From: Mimachlamys varia
Lineage: Eukaryota > Mollusca > Bivalvia > Pectinida > Pectinidae
Assembly: GCA_947623455.1 (NCBI GenBank)
Contig: OX392532.1
Span: forward strand, 4,051,501-4,115,500
Length of the DNA stretch: 64,000 bases
Direction of reading: 5' to 3'
Shown: piece by piece, positions 52,067 to 63,080 of the stretch
How the letters are laid out: every line of letters begins with the position of its first letter
Position numbering within the stretch: position 1 is the first letter of the stretch
Made by a program: the position numbers and the translations under genes
The notes under the pieces: model-generated
What the model was told of the DNA's origin: nothing
The model's input: the letters and a program-made list of their open reading frames with translations, nothing else
Databases searched by the model: none

Positions 52067-52430
52067 ATTTTATGGTCGCCGTTTTTTCTCTCATTCAGAA
52101 ATATAGTATGTATCTACAATTTGTATGTGTGATATGAAGATTGACGTATTTCAGCATGCTCATTAATATGCTTCCTTGTTGTGATTGACAATGATGACTC
52201 GGTTCTCATTTTGAAGACTCGATATTTACTTGGACGTGACCAAGACTTACATGGCGGGTGTCGTCGATGAAACAGAAGACGCTTACTCTTCTAGAACATC
52301 TTGTCCTATTCTCGCGTACCTTTACAAGGGTCTCCATGTAAATCTTTCCTTTGTTCCTATTTTGCCTCTAGTTTATTCGATTTTGAGTTCGGATTATGGT
52401 TTTGTTGACGCTTCGGTATTTTCTATTTTT
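52067..52430 (-). repeat. Dispersed repeat family A, near full-length copy
   Basis: Runs from atggtcgccgttttttctc to gttgacgcttcggtattttc and includes tcgatgaaacagaagacgct and ttactcttctagaacatctt. The open frame across the core is repeat sequence, not a gene. Confidence 0.65.
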
Positions 52431-52822
52431 TTTGTTGATTTTACATTCAACTACATTAAGTAATTATAACTGATTTCGAAATGTCTTTGGTTATCTAGTC
52501 GATTAACCAACACCAATTCACAAGATATATCGTGCAATGGATCCCCTGGCATTGTTTAACTATAAACCGCGCGCAGCAGCAAGTTTGAAAGTACATATAT
52601 ACACCGGTCTAAACTATGTTTATCACATAACTGACCCTTTCAGTCATGCCATACGGCCATGTCATAAAAATGGTATTACACACGTGTAATAACACTTTTG
52701 GGACGTCATAAACAAATTACGTCTTTATGACGTCATATGATTGTCTCGGTAGTGAAAATCGCACTGTAACAGAAGAAATATGCTAATGCATTTTCTCATA
52801 AATATAAGTTATGTGATGAATA

Positions 52823-52960
52823 GAATCTTACACTCGTGTCAATGTAATATGGAATTTATTAGATAAGTTAATGTGTCCTTCGCCTAAAGGCTCGTGGCAT
52901 ATTAAATTATCTAACTCGTTTAATAAATTCCATATCACATCGACACTCGTGTAAGATCCT
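52823..52960. mobile_element. Fold-back element
   Basis: Inverted arms of about 60 bp: aatcttacactcgtgtcaat followed by gtaatatggaatttatta at the left, and the inverse (ataaattccatatcacat, then cgacactcgtgtaagat) at the right. The centre is ccttcgcctaaaggctcgtg. A solo half of the same family is at about 56868-56940. Confidence 0.75.
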
Positions 52961-53626
52961 CTATATATAACAAGTAACAAACGCCGTTGGAATTGTTTGA
53001 AGAAATACCGTGTACATGTACTTTACTTAGGTATTACAGCAATTATTTATTTTTCTGCCCGGCAAGGGCTCAACCGTCATCACAATACATATGTAAGAGC
53101 AGCACATTTTAAATTAATATTTAATGTATATAATATAATCTCCGAAATGCTTAAAAATAAAAGTATAAAATATGAGATGTTGTCCATCCAGCACTGGGAA
53201 TTACAAATGAAGTAATGTAAAAACTAGCAAGAGACCCAGAGGGTTTGTACATGTAGTTTGTGCAATCAATGGAAAAAATATTAAAAGTTCCAGATTAAAT
53301 CTATCGTACCAGGTGAGCTAAAAATGGAACACATTTCAAACGAATGATTAACATTCATAATACACCAACACTAGCTACATGTACATGGACAGGGCCAAAC
53401 GAGGCACTTGTGATTTTGTACTCGAAATCTAATTTTGTGTGGACAAAAGAGAGATTTTCTCAACGAAAATGAGTTCATATTACATTGTAACGGCATTCAT
53501 AACAAATCTCAAAAATAAATTGTTATACAACATTCACTTTTGGCATTACTGCATCAAAACTAAATAAATAAATTTTTAAAAAAAAGTATGCAAACAAGTT
53601 AAATTTTACTCTAACAAAATTATGTT

Positions 53627-53632
53627 TTTATT
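53627..53632 (-). terminator. Possible poly(A) signal of the sulfotransferase gene
   Basis: AATAAA on the minus strand about 450 bases past the stop codon of the gene at 54083-55279. A perfect hairpin (gtatgcaaata, 6-base loop) lies in the same presumed 3' UTR at 53845-53872. Confidence 0.3.
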
Positions 53633-54082
53633 AAAACTTCATTTCCGTAATGACAAAAAAATATTTTGCTATACAACATTATCTTTGAGGACAATTTTTT
53701 GAAGACAAAGGGCTATATTTGTTAGGGCATACTTCATTTTTGCCAGGCACACATATATATGCAAAAAAAGGCCATTGGTTGGCTTTTACTCACCGAATTG
53801 GTTTTTGTTATCTAATTTGCAAATTAGGTTACAAAGTTAATTTTGTATGCAAATAAGTTTATATTTGCATACCTAATTGACAAAAATGAATTTTGTCATG
53901 ACAAAAATAAAGTTAATATCATAAAACAAGTATTATCTGACTTTTCTGTAAAACATTTTTTGAAGACAGAATTCAATTTTGTGTTGTACACAGAACTGAT
54001 TTGATTGCAAAAAAATGGCGCCCCATATTATCAGGCAAATTGTATAAGAAAAAACTATTTAGATAATAATAAACTGTACATG

Positions 54083-55279
54083 CTATAAATGAGCAAACAT
54101 TGAATCAAACATTAGAGAGTAATGTTCAGCATCTAATTCTTTTTGTTTTTCTCTCAGTATATCTAAAAATGGGATTTCCTCCTTGTACAACAGCACGCAG
54201 TCTTCTGTTGTAACAATAAACGGTTTATTCCACACACTTCCGTTGAATAACATCCGTCTCCCACCACACCTATCCGCTATAGCCGACATACAGAACTCGT
54301 TATATTTTATTCTAATAGTTCTGAAATATGCTACCTCGTCATGAAAATCTTGAGGTTGGCTATTAATTTTCACTTGCAGTTTCTTAACAAAAAAACTATA
54401 CAAAGCGTAGTCGAGATGTGCCCAGCTCCTGTACAGTTTCTCCTCGACCGGTCCAATCTGTAACCTGTGATCCTTCTTCTTCTTTTCGTTAAGTTTACCG
54501 TACAAAACGTATTTCAGATCCCAGTTTAAGAGTCTACGCATTAGCACGATGGATTCGTCAAAGTACTCCATCACCATCACCAAGTCGATGTCATTATCAA
54601 GTTTCATTAAGTAGGTCTGAATTTCTTCAGGGTCTTTTGACCAAAACAGGCTGTCAGGAACGCCCAGATCATACGACATTCGATTGTACGTAGAGGGGAT
54701 CTTCCCCCTTAACTTCATGTATTTTTCATTGTGTAACAGATATTCCAGCACGGGCTTGTTTCCTGGTATATTTACCACGTATCGCTGACGATAATACTGT
54801 AAATTGGATTGGAACTGACGGAACGGCTCCCGTACAATTCCTATATATTTAGTGTCGTTCGGCAGTATCTTACTGAACGATTCACGACTAAATCGTACGT
54901 GTGAACATAAGATATCAAACGATTTATTTGTCGGTAGTTGGCGAACATTATCACGTGTTACAAACTTGCGAATACTGATAGTAGAGTCGTACATAGGCAG
55001 AGCGAAGACCAGATCCTTCTCATATCCGTAGCGCAGGAATATGTTCTGCACGGTGGTTCCGGCCGCCTTGTGTACTTTGATGAATGCGATGTGACGAACC
55101 GGGGAGTCTACTTCCGACTCTACATTCCGTTTCGTGTATACAGAGTCATTGTGTTTGGAACTTCTGCTAAGATGCGAAACGGTTGTGGTACTCAACATCT
55201 GATATTCCGTTGGTTCAACCGTGCAGTGAACGCCAACAGTTTCCATGGAAACTAAAACCATCATAACGAAACAGCACAT
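54083..55279 (-). CDS. Galactose-3-O-sulfotransferase-like enzyme, complete coding exon
   Basis: 398 residues in one exon. A splice acceptor (attttgttcag) lies just before the chosen ATG at 55279, so a 5' UTR exon is likely upstream; the longer open frame begins with TTG inside the intron. A short hydrophobic N-terminus (CCFVMMVLVSMETVGV) suits a Golgi signal anchor. The 5'-phosphosulfate loop of PAPS-dependent enzymes is seen at about 65-77 (FIKVHKAAGTT), and the 3'-phosphate motif at about 145-165 (YIGIVREPFRQFQSN). The length and the KxHK...S/T layout fit the galactosylceramide/galactose 3-O-sulfotransferase family (GAL3ST). By homology it transfers sulfate from PAPS to O-3 of galactose on glycolipids or glycoproteins in the Golgi. 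Acceptor specificity cannot be told. A head-to-head paralogue starts at 63081. Confidence 0.9.
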   Translation of the reverse strand: MCCFVMMVLVSMETVGVHCTVEPTEYQMLSTTTVSHLSRSSKHNDSVYTKRNVESEVDSPVRHIAFIKVHKAAGTTVQNIFLRYGYEKDLVFALPMYDSTISIRKFVTRDNVRQLPTNKSFDILCSHVRFSRESFSKILPNDTKYIGIVREPFRQFQSNLQYYRQRYVVNIPGNKPVLEYLLHNEKYMKLRGKIPSTYNRMSYDLGVPDSLFWSKDPEEIQTYLMKLDNDIDLVMVMEYFDESIVLMRRLLNWDLKYVLYGKLNEKKKKDHRLQIGPVEEKLYRSWAHLDYALYSFFVKKLQVKINSQPQDFHDEVAYFRTIRIKYNEFCMSAIADRCGGRRMLFNGSVWNKPFIVTTEDCVLLYKEEIPFLDILREKQKELDAEHYSLMFDSMFAHL

Positions 55280-55451
55280 CCCACACAGTACCCTGAACAA
55301 AATACACAAAACATAGGTTATTCTGCTGGGTAAAACGAGTTCAACATGGATGCGTGATATAAGAAGATATTAAACAGTTTGACGTATATTTCAACGCAAC
55401 CATGTACATCATTATAACAACCACACGTATTGTATGCCAAATTGATGAAAT

Positions 55452-55690
55452 GTCCTTAAAGAGGCAATTTAGTGAAGCTCGCCCGATATGTTGACAAAAG
55501 CCAATGTTTTATGTTCGTTTTATTTATTATTTATTAAAGAAATCCTTTATCGTCCAACCAGACAAATACTATACAAAAGCTCTAAAGACCTATGTTTACA
55601 AACCATCTCTGAGCACTTCTGACCTTTACGAGCATGCGCGGAACCTGTCTCGTGGATGTAAATACATGTACACGACTTCCGAAGCCAAGT
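55452..55690 (+). repeat. Dispersed repeat family B, copy 2
   Basis: Diverged relative of 46155-46450, with ttaaagaggcaatttagtga, cgatatgttgacaaaa, gtttacaaaccatctctgag and aacctgtctcgtgga in the same order. The 62-codon open frame here is repeat-derived. Confidence 0.6.
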
Positions 55691-55744
55691 GACGGAGCTA
55701 AAATCGTATCAAGACTGATGAAGTAAGATTATTATACTTATAAT

Positions 55745-55875
55745 AGTTCACCTGGTCTTATTTTCTTGTGCTTTTACGAGAGTCTCCATGTAAATCTTTA
55801 CTTTGTTCCTATTTCCCCCCTAATTTAATCGATTTTGAGCTCGGATTATGGTTTTGTTGACGCTTTGGTATTACA
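55745..55875 (-). repeat. Dispersed repeat family A, truncated copy
   Basis: Contains only the distal part: acctggtcttattttcttgt, gagagtctccatgtaaatct and ggttttgttgacgctttggt. The conserved core is cut off at the left. Confidence 0.6.
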
Positions 55876-56867
55876 ATGCTGTACATAACTGTATTCCTGT
55901 ATTGATAGCACTTTCTGCACTTCACTTCTATAGCTGAAATTCATTTTTAATTTTACGCAACAGTAAACGCGCGCATCATATCGGCGAACACACGTGTCCC
56001 GGTAATGAATGTGGCCAATTTGAGTGCGAGCTCTCAATAATCTCCGTTTCTGACTAATTTGAAACATAACAGAACAATTTCTCTTGAGTTCAAATAATCC
56101 TAACTGCTATCATAAATGTTAACAACGTATTTCGTAAATTCAACATCCACAGAAAGAAGTATTTGTAAAATCAAACGCACCATGTTACATTTGTTTACAT
56201 GACACGCATGCACACTGTACACTTTTTCGCGCCAGGGGACACAATTTTCGTGCTATATTTGACACGGGCTTTCCCAAAAATAAAATTGACCACACTGGAC
56301 ATTGGCTACATTTTATTTCATTATCAAGTACGAATTTTTTGTCTGAATGTATATATTTTTTAATCTAGTTGAATTTAAAAAAAACGTTGGTTGACTTAAT
56401 TTCCCCATTAATACAGACGTACATGATAATGTATGTAAATTCGGATTAATCGATTCAGCGAATCGCCTATTGGTGTCAGGATGCTTTATGAACCCATGTG
56501 TGCTCGTTGCATTAAATATTCGTTATATTTGTTACATGTATATCTGCTCCCAACACATTTTTCCCATTTCGTTATTGTTCGTGAAAACTTACCAGAAAGC
56601 AGTGACCGGTTTCATAGTTGCTGTTTTTCATCCAGGTTGTCGTTGTAAGGGTCAAACCTGTTAACATGCATGTCAAACCTAGTTATGAATACACACACAA
56701 GACTGAATGGTCTTATTTTATAGACATATGCATTAGAAACAATAGTATACGTGGACATTTCCTGACTGCCTATGGACAGCGATTCTGTACGTATTTCAAT
56801 CTTGTCAGTCCTGCATGCATGTAAACACTGAGGTCGCCACCCCACAGTAAATACCTATGGTATATAG

Positions 56868-56945
56868 AGGATCCTACATCAGTATCAGTATAATATGGAG
56901 TTTATTAAAAGAGTTAGATGAATTGTCACGAGCCTTTGGAATAAT
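56868..56945 (+). repeat. Solo half of a fold-back element
   Basis: Resembles one arm plus centre of the element at 52823-52960 (gtataatatggagtttatta, aagagttagatga, cacgagcctttgga) but has no opposing arm. Confidence 0.5.
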
Positions 56946-57215
56946 TTCAATTTGAGAAACCTCTGTATCCATTGTCGTTGTCAGTTCTAAGTTGCTACAT
57001 GGTGTATATTACATCAGTTGTCAGATCTCAATAAACACTACTTAGAAGAAACGAACCCGTCTTGGCTTTTCTCGGCAGTTTTTGTATTTCCAATCCAATC
57101 ATCCTCATTGTACATCAAGTCCAATTTTCACTAACTGATGATGTCAGTGATTTTAATAGCTATATTTAGTAGTTTTTTTCTATCCTACCTGTAATTAATG
57201 GGGTTTACTTCTTAC

Positions 57216-57389
57216 CTGAATTTCTTGCAATCCTCTCGAGCATCTCTACAATGGAGTTGTATATCAAGACTGTACTGTTGGAGAACATGTCCGCAAAATC
57301 CTTGCCGGAAAATTGAAAGCAGACATGTTTGTTAATTTGGTGTTCCCTGGATACTTGCCACCAACACCTTTCTGGTCGATATGTCTCGT
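57216..57389 (-). CDS. Candidate internal exon, unknown protein
   Basis: A 174-base exon between a good acceptor (tatgtggtttatag) and a strong donor (TTCAG/GTAAGAAG), symmetric phase 1-1, with an open frame of 57 full codons. It reads ETYRPERCWWQVSREHQ, INKHVCFQFSGKDFADMFSN, STVLIYNSIVEMLERIARNS. The composition (Trp, Cys, alternating hydrophobics and a helical end) is unlike chance translation of this AT-rich DNA. The family is not recognised and partner exons are uncertain; the only phase-compatible downstream candidate seen is 44199-44395. Confidence 0.4.
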
Positions 57390-58309
57390 CTATAAACCAC
57401 ATATAACGGGGATTAAATGATAAAGTAGTAAAGGCAGGCTTCTTTATTGGTATTAATTGATTCCCTGACATTCACTCACGATGACCAATGCATCTACACA
57501 AAAACGCCACTAGAGCACAGCCTTGGCGATGTGGAGTAATGTGCGTGATAGTATAGATGTTCACTGAACCATGATTTCACCTGTGTTGTCAATGCAACAC
57601 CATAAACAATGTGTATAGACGGTTAATATCAAGGTAATTATACAAACATGGATACTTCGTATTTCATTGAAATGAATGCTATTGATTATGAAGTTCATTA
57701 ATGTGATAGAGTACGCGTTTTCACCACGCTTCACAAACTTCCATGGGCAGTGTTAAATTAGACATGTCCATACACAACAAACAAACAAACATTAACCTAT
57801 TCATTTCAAAGTATGAAAACCAATTACGAATCTGAAGCAACGAAATGACCGTCTTCAGATTATTATGTTCATAGTTTTGTTGAATTTTCTTTTTATTTGC
57901 GCAGAAAGGCATTAGGAATGAGATGATGTTTGAAATATATATCAATATTATATTTATCATTCGTATTCATAATACGTTTAAGTTACTTAAAAGAAATAAA
58001 ACCTAAAGAATGCTTATCTTAGATGTGTCGCAACGAACTCCTTCACCCCTGAGATTTCATAGGGAAATAGTCAGATATTCTACCCATTGAATTGCACGAG
58101 TCTGAATGTGTATTCAGGGGTAAAAGAGTTTACACTAGCTGTTCCCAGTTGTCAGGCCACATGTATAGGACTGGTAATCAGTGGTCAATTTCTATTGTTT
58201 TCCCACACAACTTACTTACGAGTACAAAGGTCAGGCACATCAGTCTAAGTACGTGAGTGCTATGAGAATTTCTGTATCATCAAAAGACGTAAATACCTAG
58301 AAAATAAAT

Positions 58310-58475
58310 TAGGTGTACCGAAGCGTTAACAAAATCATAATCCTAACTCAAAATCGATTAAACCAGGGGCAAGAAAATATTTACATGGAGACCTTTGTAA
58401 AAGTACAAGTTAATAAGGTGTTCTGGAAGTATAAGCGTCTCCTGTTTCATCGACGACACCCGCAAAATATCTGTT
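58310..58475 (+). repeat. Dispersed repeat family A, 5' part
   Basis: Forward copy from accgaagcgttaacaaaatc to ttcatcgacgacacccgc; the 3' half is missing. Confidence 0.6.
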
Positions 58476-59018
58476 AATGAAAGACCTAGAGCAGTCTGCT
58501 ATTAGATCGCCACAAACGGAATGAAGTCAAAACCTTTGAGGTGACGTAAGATGTCACCCTGAAAAAAATAAACAAAGAGGAGGATTATAAAGATCACCTT
58601 AACTAAGTGGACAAAACCAATTCTGATGTTTATCCTCTTTGAGGAAAAAAAAGATGAATCCACAACATGCTTGGGCGCATTAATAAACCGAAAAAAAGAA
58701 ATACATGTAATTAAAGCGGAAAAAATAACAAATGAAAAGACAGAAAGTAAAAAATGAAAAATAGCGGTAGAAGGAAAAAGATGAGAGCAAATACGTCGGG
58801 AGAATGTGTTCGGTGATGTGAGAACACCGTTTTATCGCCGTGATAAGACTATTGACACCACTTGGGACAGTAACGGTGTACATGACCGTCCAACAGACAA
58901 GAACCACGTTCTAGGAAATAAAAATTAAAATAACAACGTGTATACTAACTTTCAGAGCGAAAATGACAACTATACATTGCATAATACATAAACAAAATGC
59001 ATAAAATAAATATTGCCA

Positions 59019-59360
59019 GGTTTTATGGTCGCCATCTTGAACTCATCGATTAATATTCTGTATCTTTGTGTGATATAAAGATGGACGTTTTTCAGTTTGC
59101 TAATTAGTGTATTTACTTGTTGTGATTGACAATGATTATTCGGCTCTCATTTTGAGGATTGATACTTACATGGATGTGACAAAGATTTACATGGTAGGTG
59201 ACGTCGATGAAGCAGAAGACGCTTACTCTTCCGGAACACATTATTCTCTTGTACTTTTACGAGGGTATCCATGTAAAGCTTTCTTTTGTTCCTATTTTGC
59301 CTCTAGTTTAATCGATTTTGAGTTCGGATAATGGTTTTGTTGCCGCTTTGGTATTCTCTG
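59019..59360 (-). repeat. Dispersed repeat family A, near full-length copy
   Basis: Runs from ttttatggtcgccatcttga to gccgctttggtattctc with the core tcgatgaagcagaagacgct then tactcttccggaacac. One of three near-complete copies. Confidence 0.65.
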
Positions 59361-59629
59361 ATTTTAATTAATTAAAACAGTATTTTATTTATCATAATCA
59401 TGAATATACAAAATAATACAAAACGAGATCTGATGAAGAATATGGAAACAAGCTAGTAGTTTATATTAATCCGTTTCACTATTGATTTTGTTTTAAATGA
59501 GAAACAGTAATATGACCAAAATAAATGCACAACATCGTTACAAGCGGAAACATTACTTTTAACTGTTATAAATATATTATTAAGGATAATGTTGTTTAGT
59601 AAGAAGATCACTTATAATAACTCGTGCAT

Positions 59630-60270
59630 GCTTTATAAATTGTAGTTATAACTCGATCAAGTTATAGCTTAACAGAACAAATAGCTATAGCTTTATAAAT
59701 TATAGCTACATATATAATAACTCGATCAAGTTATAGCTTAAGAGAACAAATAGCTACAGCTTTATACATTGTAACTGTAACCCGATCAAGTTATAGCTTA
59801 AAAGAACAAATAACTACAGCTTTATACATTGTAGCTGTAACCCGATCAAGTTATAGCTTAACAGAACAAATAGCTACAGCTTTATACATTGTAGCTGTTA
59901 CCCGATCAGGTTATAGCTTAACAGAACAAATAGCTACAGCTTTATACATTGTAACTGTAACCCGATCAGGTTATAGCTTAACAGAACAAATAGCTACAGC
60001 TTTATACATTGTAGCTGTTACCCGATCAGGTTATAGCTTAACAGAACAAATAGCTACAGCTTTATACATTGTAACTGTAACCCGATCAGGTTATAGCTTA
60101 ACAGAACAAATAGCTACAGCTTTATACATTGTAACTGTAACCCGATCAGGTTATAGCTTAACAGAACAAATAGCTACAGCATTATATTATACATTGTAAC
60201 TGTAACTCGATCAAGCTTTATAAATTATAGCTACATAAATAATAACTCCATCGGGTTATAGCTTAATTAA
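59630..60270 (+). repeat. 60-bp tandem repeat array, ~10 copies
   Basis: Unit of 60 bp (ttatagcttaacagaacaaa, tagctacagctttatacatt, gtaactgtaacccgatcagg). Central copies alternate between gtaactgtaaccc and gtagctgttaccc; both ends are diverged. Non-coding. Confidence 0.9.
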
Positions 60271-61998
60271 ACAAATATCCCAAGCTTTATAAATGTCTGC
60301 TATATCTCGAAATTGTGGATCAATACACATCTTAGATGATATGATTTGATCCTTGTTTTATCGTCACCACACGTAACACACGTGGTACGTTCCGGACGCT
60401 GTCGGCTCTCACAAACGTATAGGTAATAAAACCATATAAACCTTACTGAAGTATAAGAAAAGCCCATCAGACATAGGGACACTGATATAATCCGCCGAGT
60501 CCAATAACGCCGCTGTTAACATTATAAAGCTACATTTCCGAACCACCCACCTACACATATGGTGCACTTTTAAAGTTCGTTTGCAGAAGTTAATGGTAAG
60601 TTATTTATTGGGTCTTTTATTCAAATTGTGATTTCATTTTGTTTACAGACTTTACTTTCAGTGGAGTTGTGACTGAAATATTAGGTTGGGAAATAAAAAC
60701 ATCCGGTAATTTCAATGTAGGACAAAATTCTATCAGTCCACAGTAAAAATAACACAGTTGGAATTTCCCCTCTGAAAATGAATCAAGGCAGATGAGTAAC
60801 ATACAATTGTTTGAAGAAACTTGTAGACGTGTTTGATGTGGAGATGACATCATGGCTTTATTTGAGCTGGTGTTTGTGCCGAATGCTGTAGTCGTTTGTC
60901 AAATTTAGAAAATAAACATGATATATCTGATTAAATAATCCAGTCAGCGCCGAGAGACAGATGAAGTTTACAATTTCGTTTTTATAAATAAATATTTTGC
61001 CAGGAAAAGAAAAGACAAAGAAACGTATAGGCACTCATCTAGTATTCGTCAGTGTCATGGCCAACTCTTGGGACAATGTAAACTAGCGGAGTCAACAGCC
61101 TTGTGATCTTCGTCATTCTATGCAAAAACGAAAAGTACTCATTTCGATAATTAGTTATCGTATACAGCTCCACATCGTAATAATTTATGTTTTTCTGAAC
61201 CCTGCTAAATTAATGAAAACACTTTCACCTTTAACCATTTTAAGGACTAAACATGTACTGGTATCTTGGAACGTACATTTGCACAATATTTCAGAATTCC
61301 TGTTCAATAACAATTGTGATAAATAGATGTCTAGTATTTCTATGCAGATCATATGCTTAGTGTCGTAATCGGCTTACATGAACTATAAACTTTGTTGAAT
61401 ATATTATCTATATTAATCGCCTTTAATATGCAGTTCATAGAAACAGCTGGTTAGCCGTACAGCCAATGTTTCGGCAAAGTAGATAAATTTGAACACGTGG
61501 TACAATGTACATTTGCTCCATCACTTGACTCTGAGCTACGGTTGTCATTATTCGCTGGAGTTTTACTTTGAAGCAACTATGCAAAATAAGAAACTGTTGT
61601 GGTAAGTAGCTACTGTGATTAGTTAATGATGTCTGCCGTATGTAAACCCTACATGAGGTATATACATTATATTTGACTGCACGATGTTATTACCATTTTT
61701 TCATGAAAATCTAAATGTTGTGATTTATGGTTAGTCTAGTGAAACAATGAAATATTTCACTGATTACACATTTCTTATAGGAAATATATGCCATTCATAT
61801 GTGTATGTCTGTTATTCGTTCTGTTTATTCTTACAGACAGCATTGGTCAGTTTTAAAGTAAGAATGTTACTGTGCTTGTATTGCAAATTGTAAATGTGAT
61901 TGCAGAAATTAATGAAACCATCATTCAAGGTCTGATGGTCTAAAATTCCGAAGTGAAATACACTGTACCAAGCCATTTAAAGTTAAATATCTATAGGG
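60271..61998. other. Non-coding stretch; one weak signal-peptide-like frame
   Basis: No supported gene. At 61788-61845 (+) an ATG opens MPFICVCLLFVLFILTDSI followed by a possible donor (g/gtcagt). This looks like a signal-peptide first exon, but no matching second exon was identified. Confidence 0.35.
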
Positions 61999-62150
61999 AT
62001 TGAAAGTCATTTTTTTTAACTTACATAGTGCTATGAAGGCAGCCGTTACATCCATACTTAACATGAAGCCCTAGCGGGCTTCATTCAATATGGATGTAAC
62101 GGCTGATCTTTCATAGCACTATGAAATTTAATAAAAATATGACTTTCAAT
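61999..62150. mobile_element. Fold-back element, 152 bp
   Basis: Arms of about 65 bp (attgaaagtcat at the left, atgactttcaat at the right; catagtgctatgaaggcagc then cgttacatccata against its inverse). The centre, gaagccctagcgggcttc, is itself palindromic. Non-coding, MITE-like. Confidence 0.8.
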
Positions 62151-62442
62151 TAATATATTTACATTTTTACTATAGAAAAATTGCTTAACCTCATTTATAT
62201 GTTTTCCAATTAATTGTTTATTACCTGCATTTGTATATGTGTCGTCATTTTAACGACATTGGCGGAACAGTCCAGCTTGAATAACATTGGCGCCAATGAT
62301 AATAATTAGTCATTTGAGCATTTGACGCAAGGGCCATCTACATGTTATTCGAAGCGGCGCGACAAGACTCTCATTGAACAAGCTTGATCTATGACGTCAT
62401 AATTAAACCACGTGCTACGTCTCGAAAACCATTGCTTTCAAA

Positions 62443-62575
62443 CTTTTATGAAAGGCCTTTTTGCTGGTAGTCTTCATATAGTGGGTTGCAGCGCAAATGT
62501 AAATATACTTTTATGAAAGGCATTTTTGCTGGTTATCGTAATATAGTGGGTTGCAGCAGCGCAAATGTAAATATA
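62443..62575 (+). repeat. ~66-bp tandem duplication
   Basis: Two copies of acttttatgaaaggc(c/a)ttt, ttgctggt and atatagtgggttgcag with gcgcaaatgtaaatata, the second with an extra cag. No coding meaning seen. Confidence 0.75.
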
Positions 62576-63080
62576 TAATAATGAAATAAAATAACATTTA
62601 GCAAACGCTCTAGTAACTGTAATACACTTTAAAACAATTTTTAAAGGCATAGGTGTTAGATGGACATACATTGTACTCGATCCTCTAAGAGTCACTAATG
62701 CTCTCTTTACCTCAGAATATGTCACTGTAAAGTGTAACATTCAGTGTGTAATATATTGTTGATAGGACAAATACCAGTTTGATAATTAGATGAACACCAG
62801 AACTAAAAGTAGTTCGTAATTGTGTAAAGACACAAAAGACAAGATTTGGAATCCGTTGACAATTGTACTTTTGGACATATGTCTGACGAACTGTTGGTAA
62901 GGTTTCGTTAATTACTTAAGCAGAGACATAGAGAGCGAAAGTGAGTGTAAAATCCTGGAGTATCGAGTAATAAAATGAAGGAGGAGTCGTGTTACAGATG
63001 CCTTGCACATTATCCTCCAGAGGAATATAACGCCATGGCGGAGATGTAAATGTCTAGATATCTTTTTTTTTATTCCCAGG

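Noticed and set aside
54083..55309. 408-residue version of the sulfotransferase
   Set aside because: The extra ten codons begin with TTG and lie in the intron before a clear acceptor; ATG at 55279 is preferred.
58680..58911. Possible terminal exon on the minus strand after a pyrimidine-rich acceptor (ttatttcctag)
   Set aside because: The first ~45 residues look plausible, but the rest is Phe/Tyr-rich low-complexity DNA; no partner exon or family was recognised.
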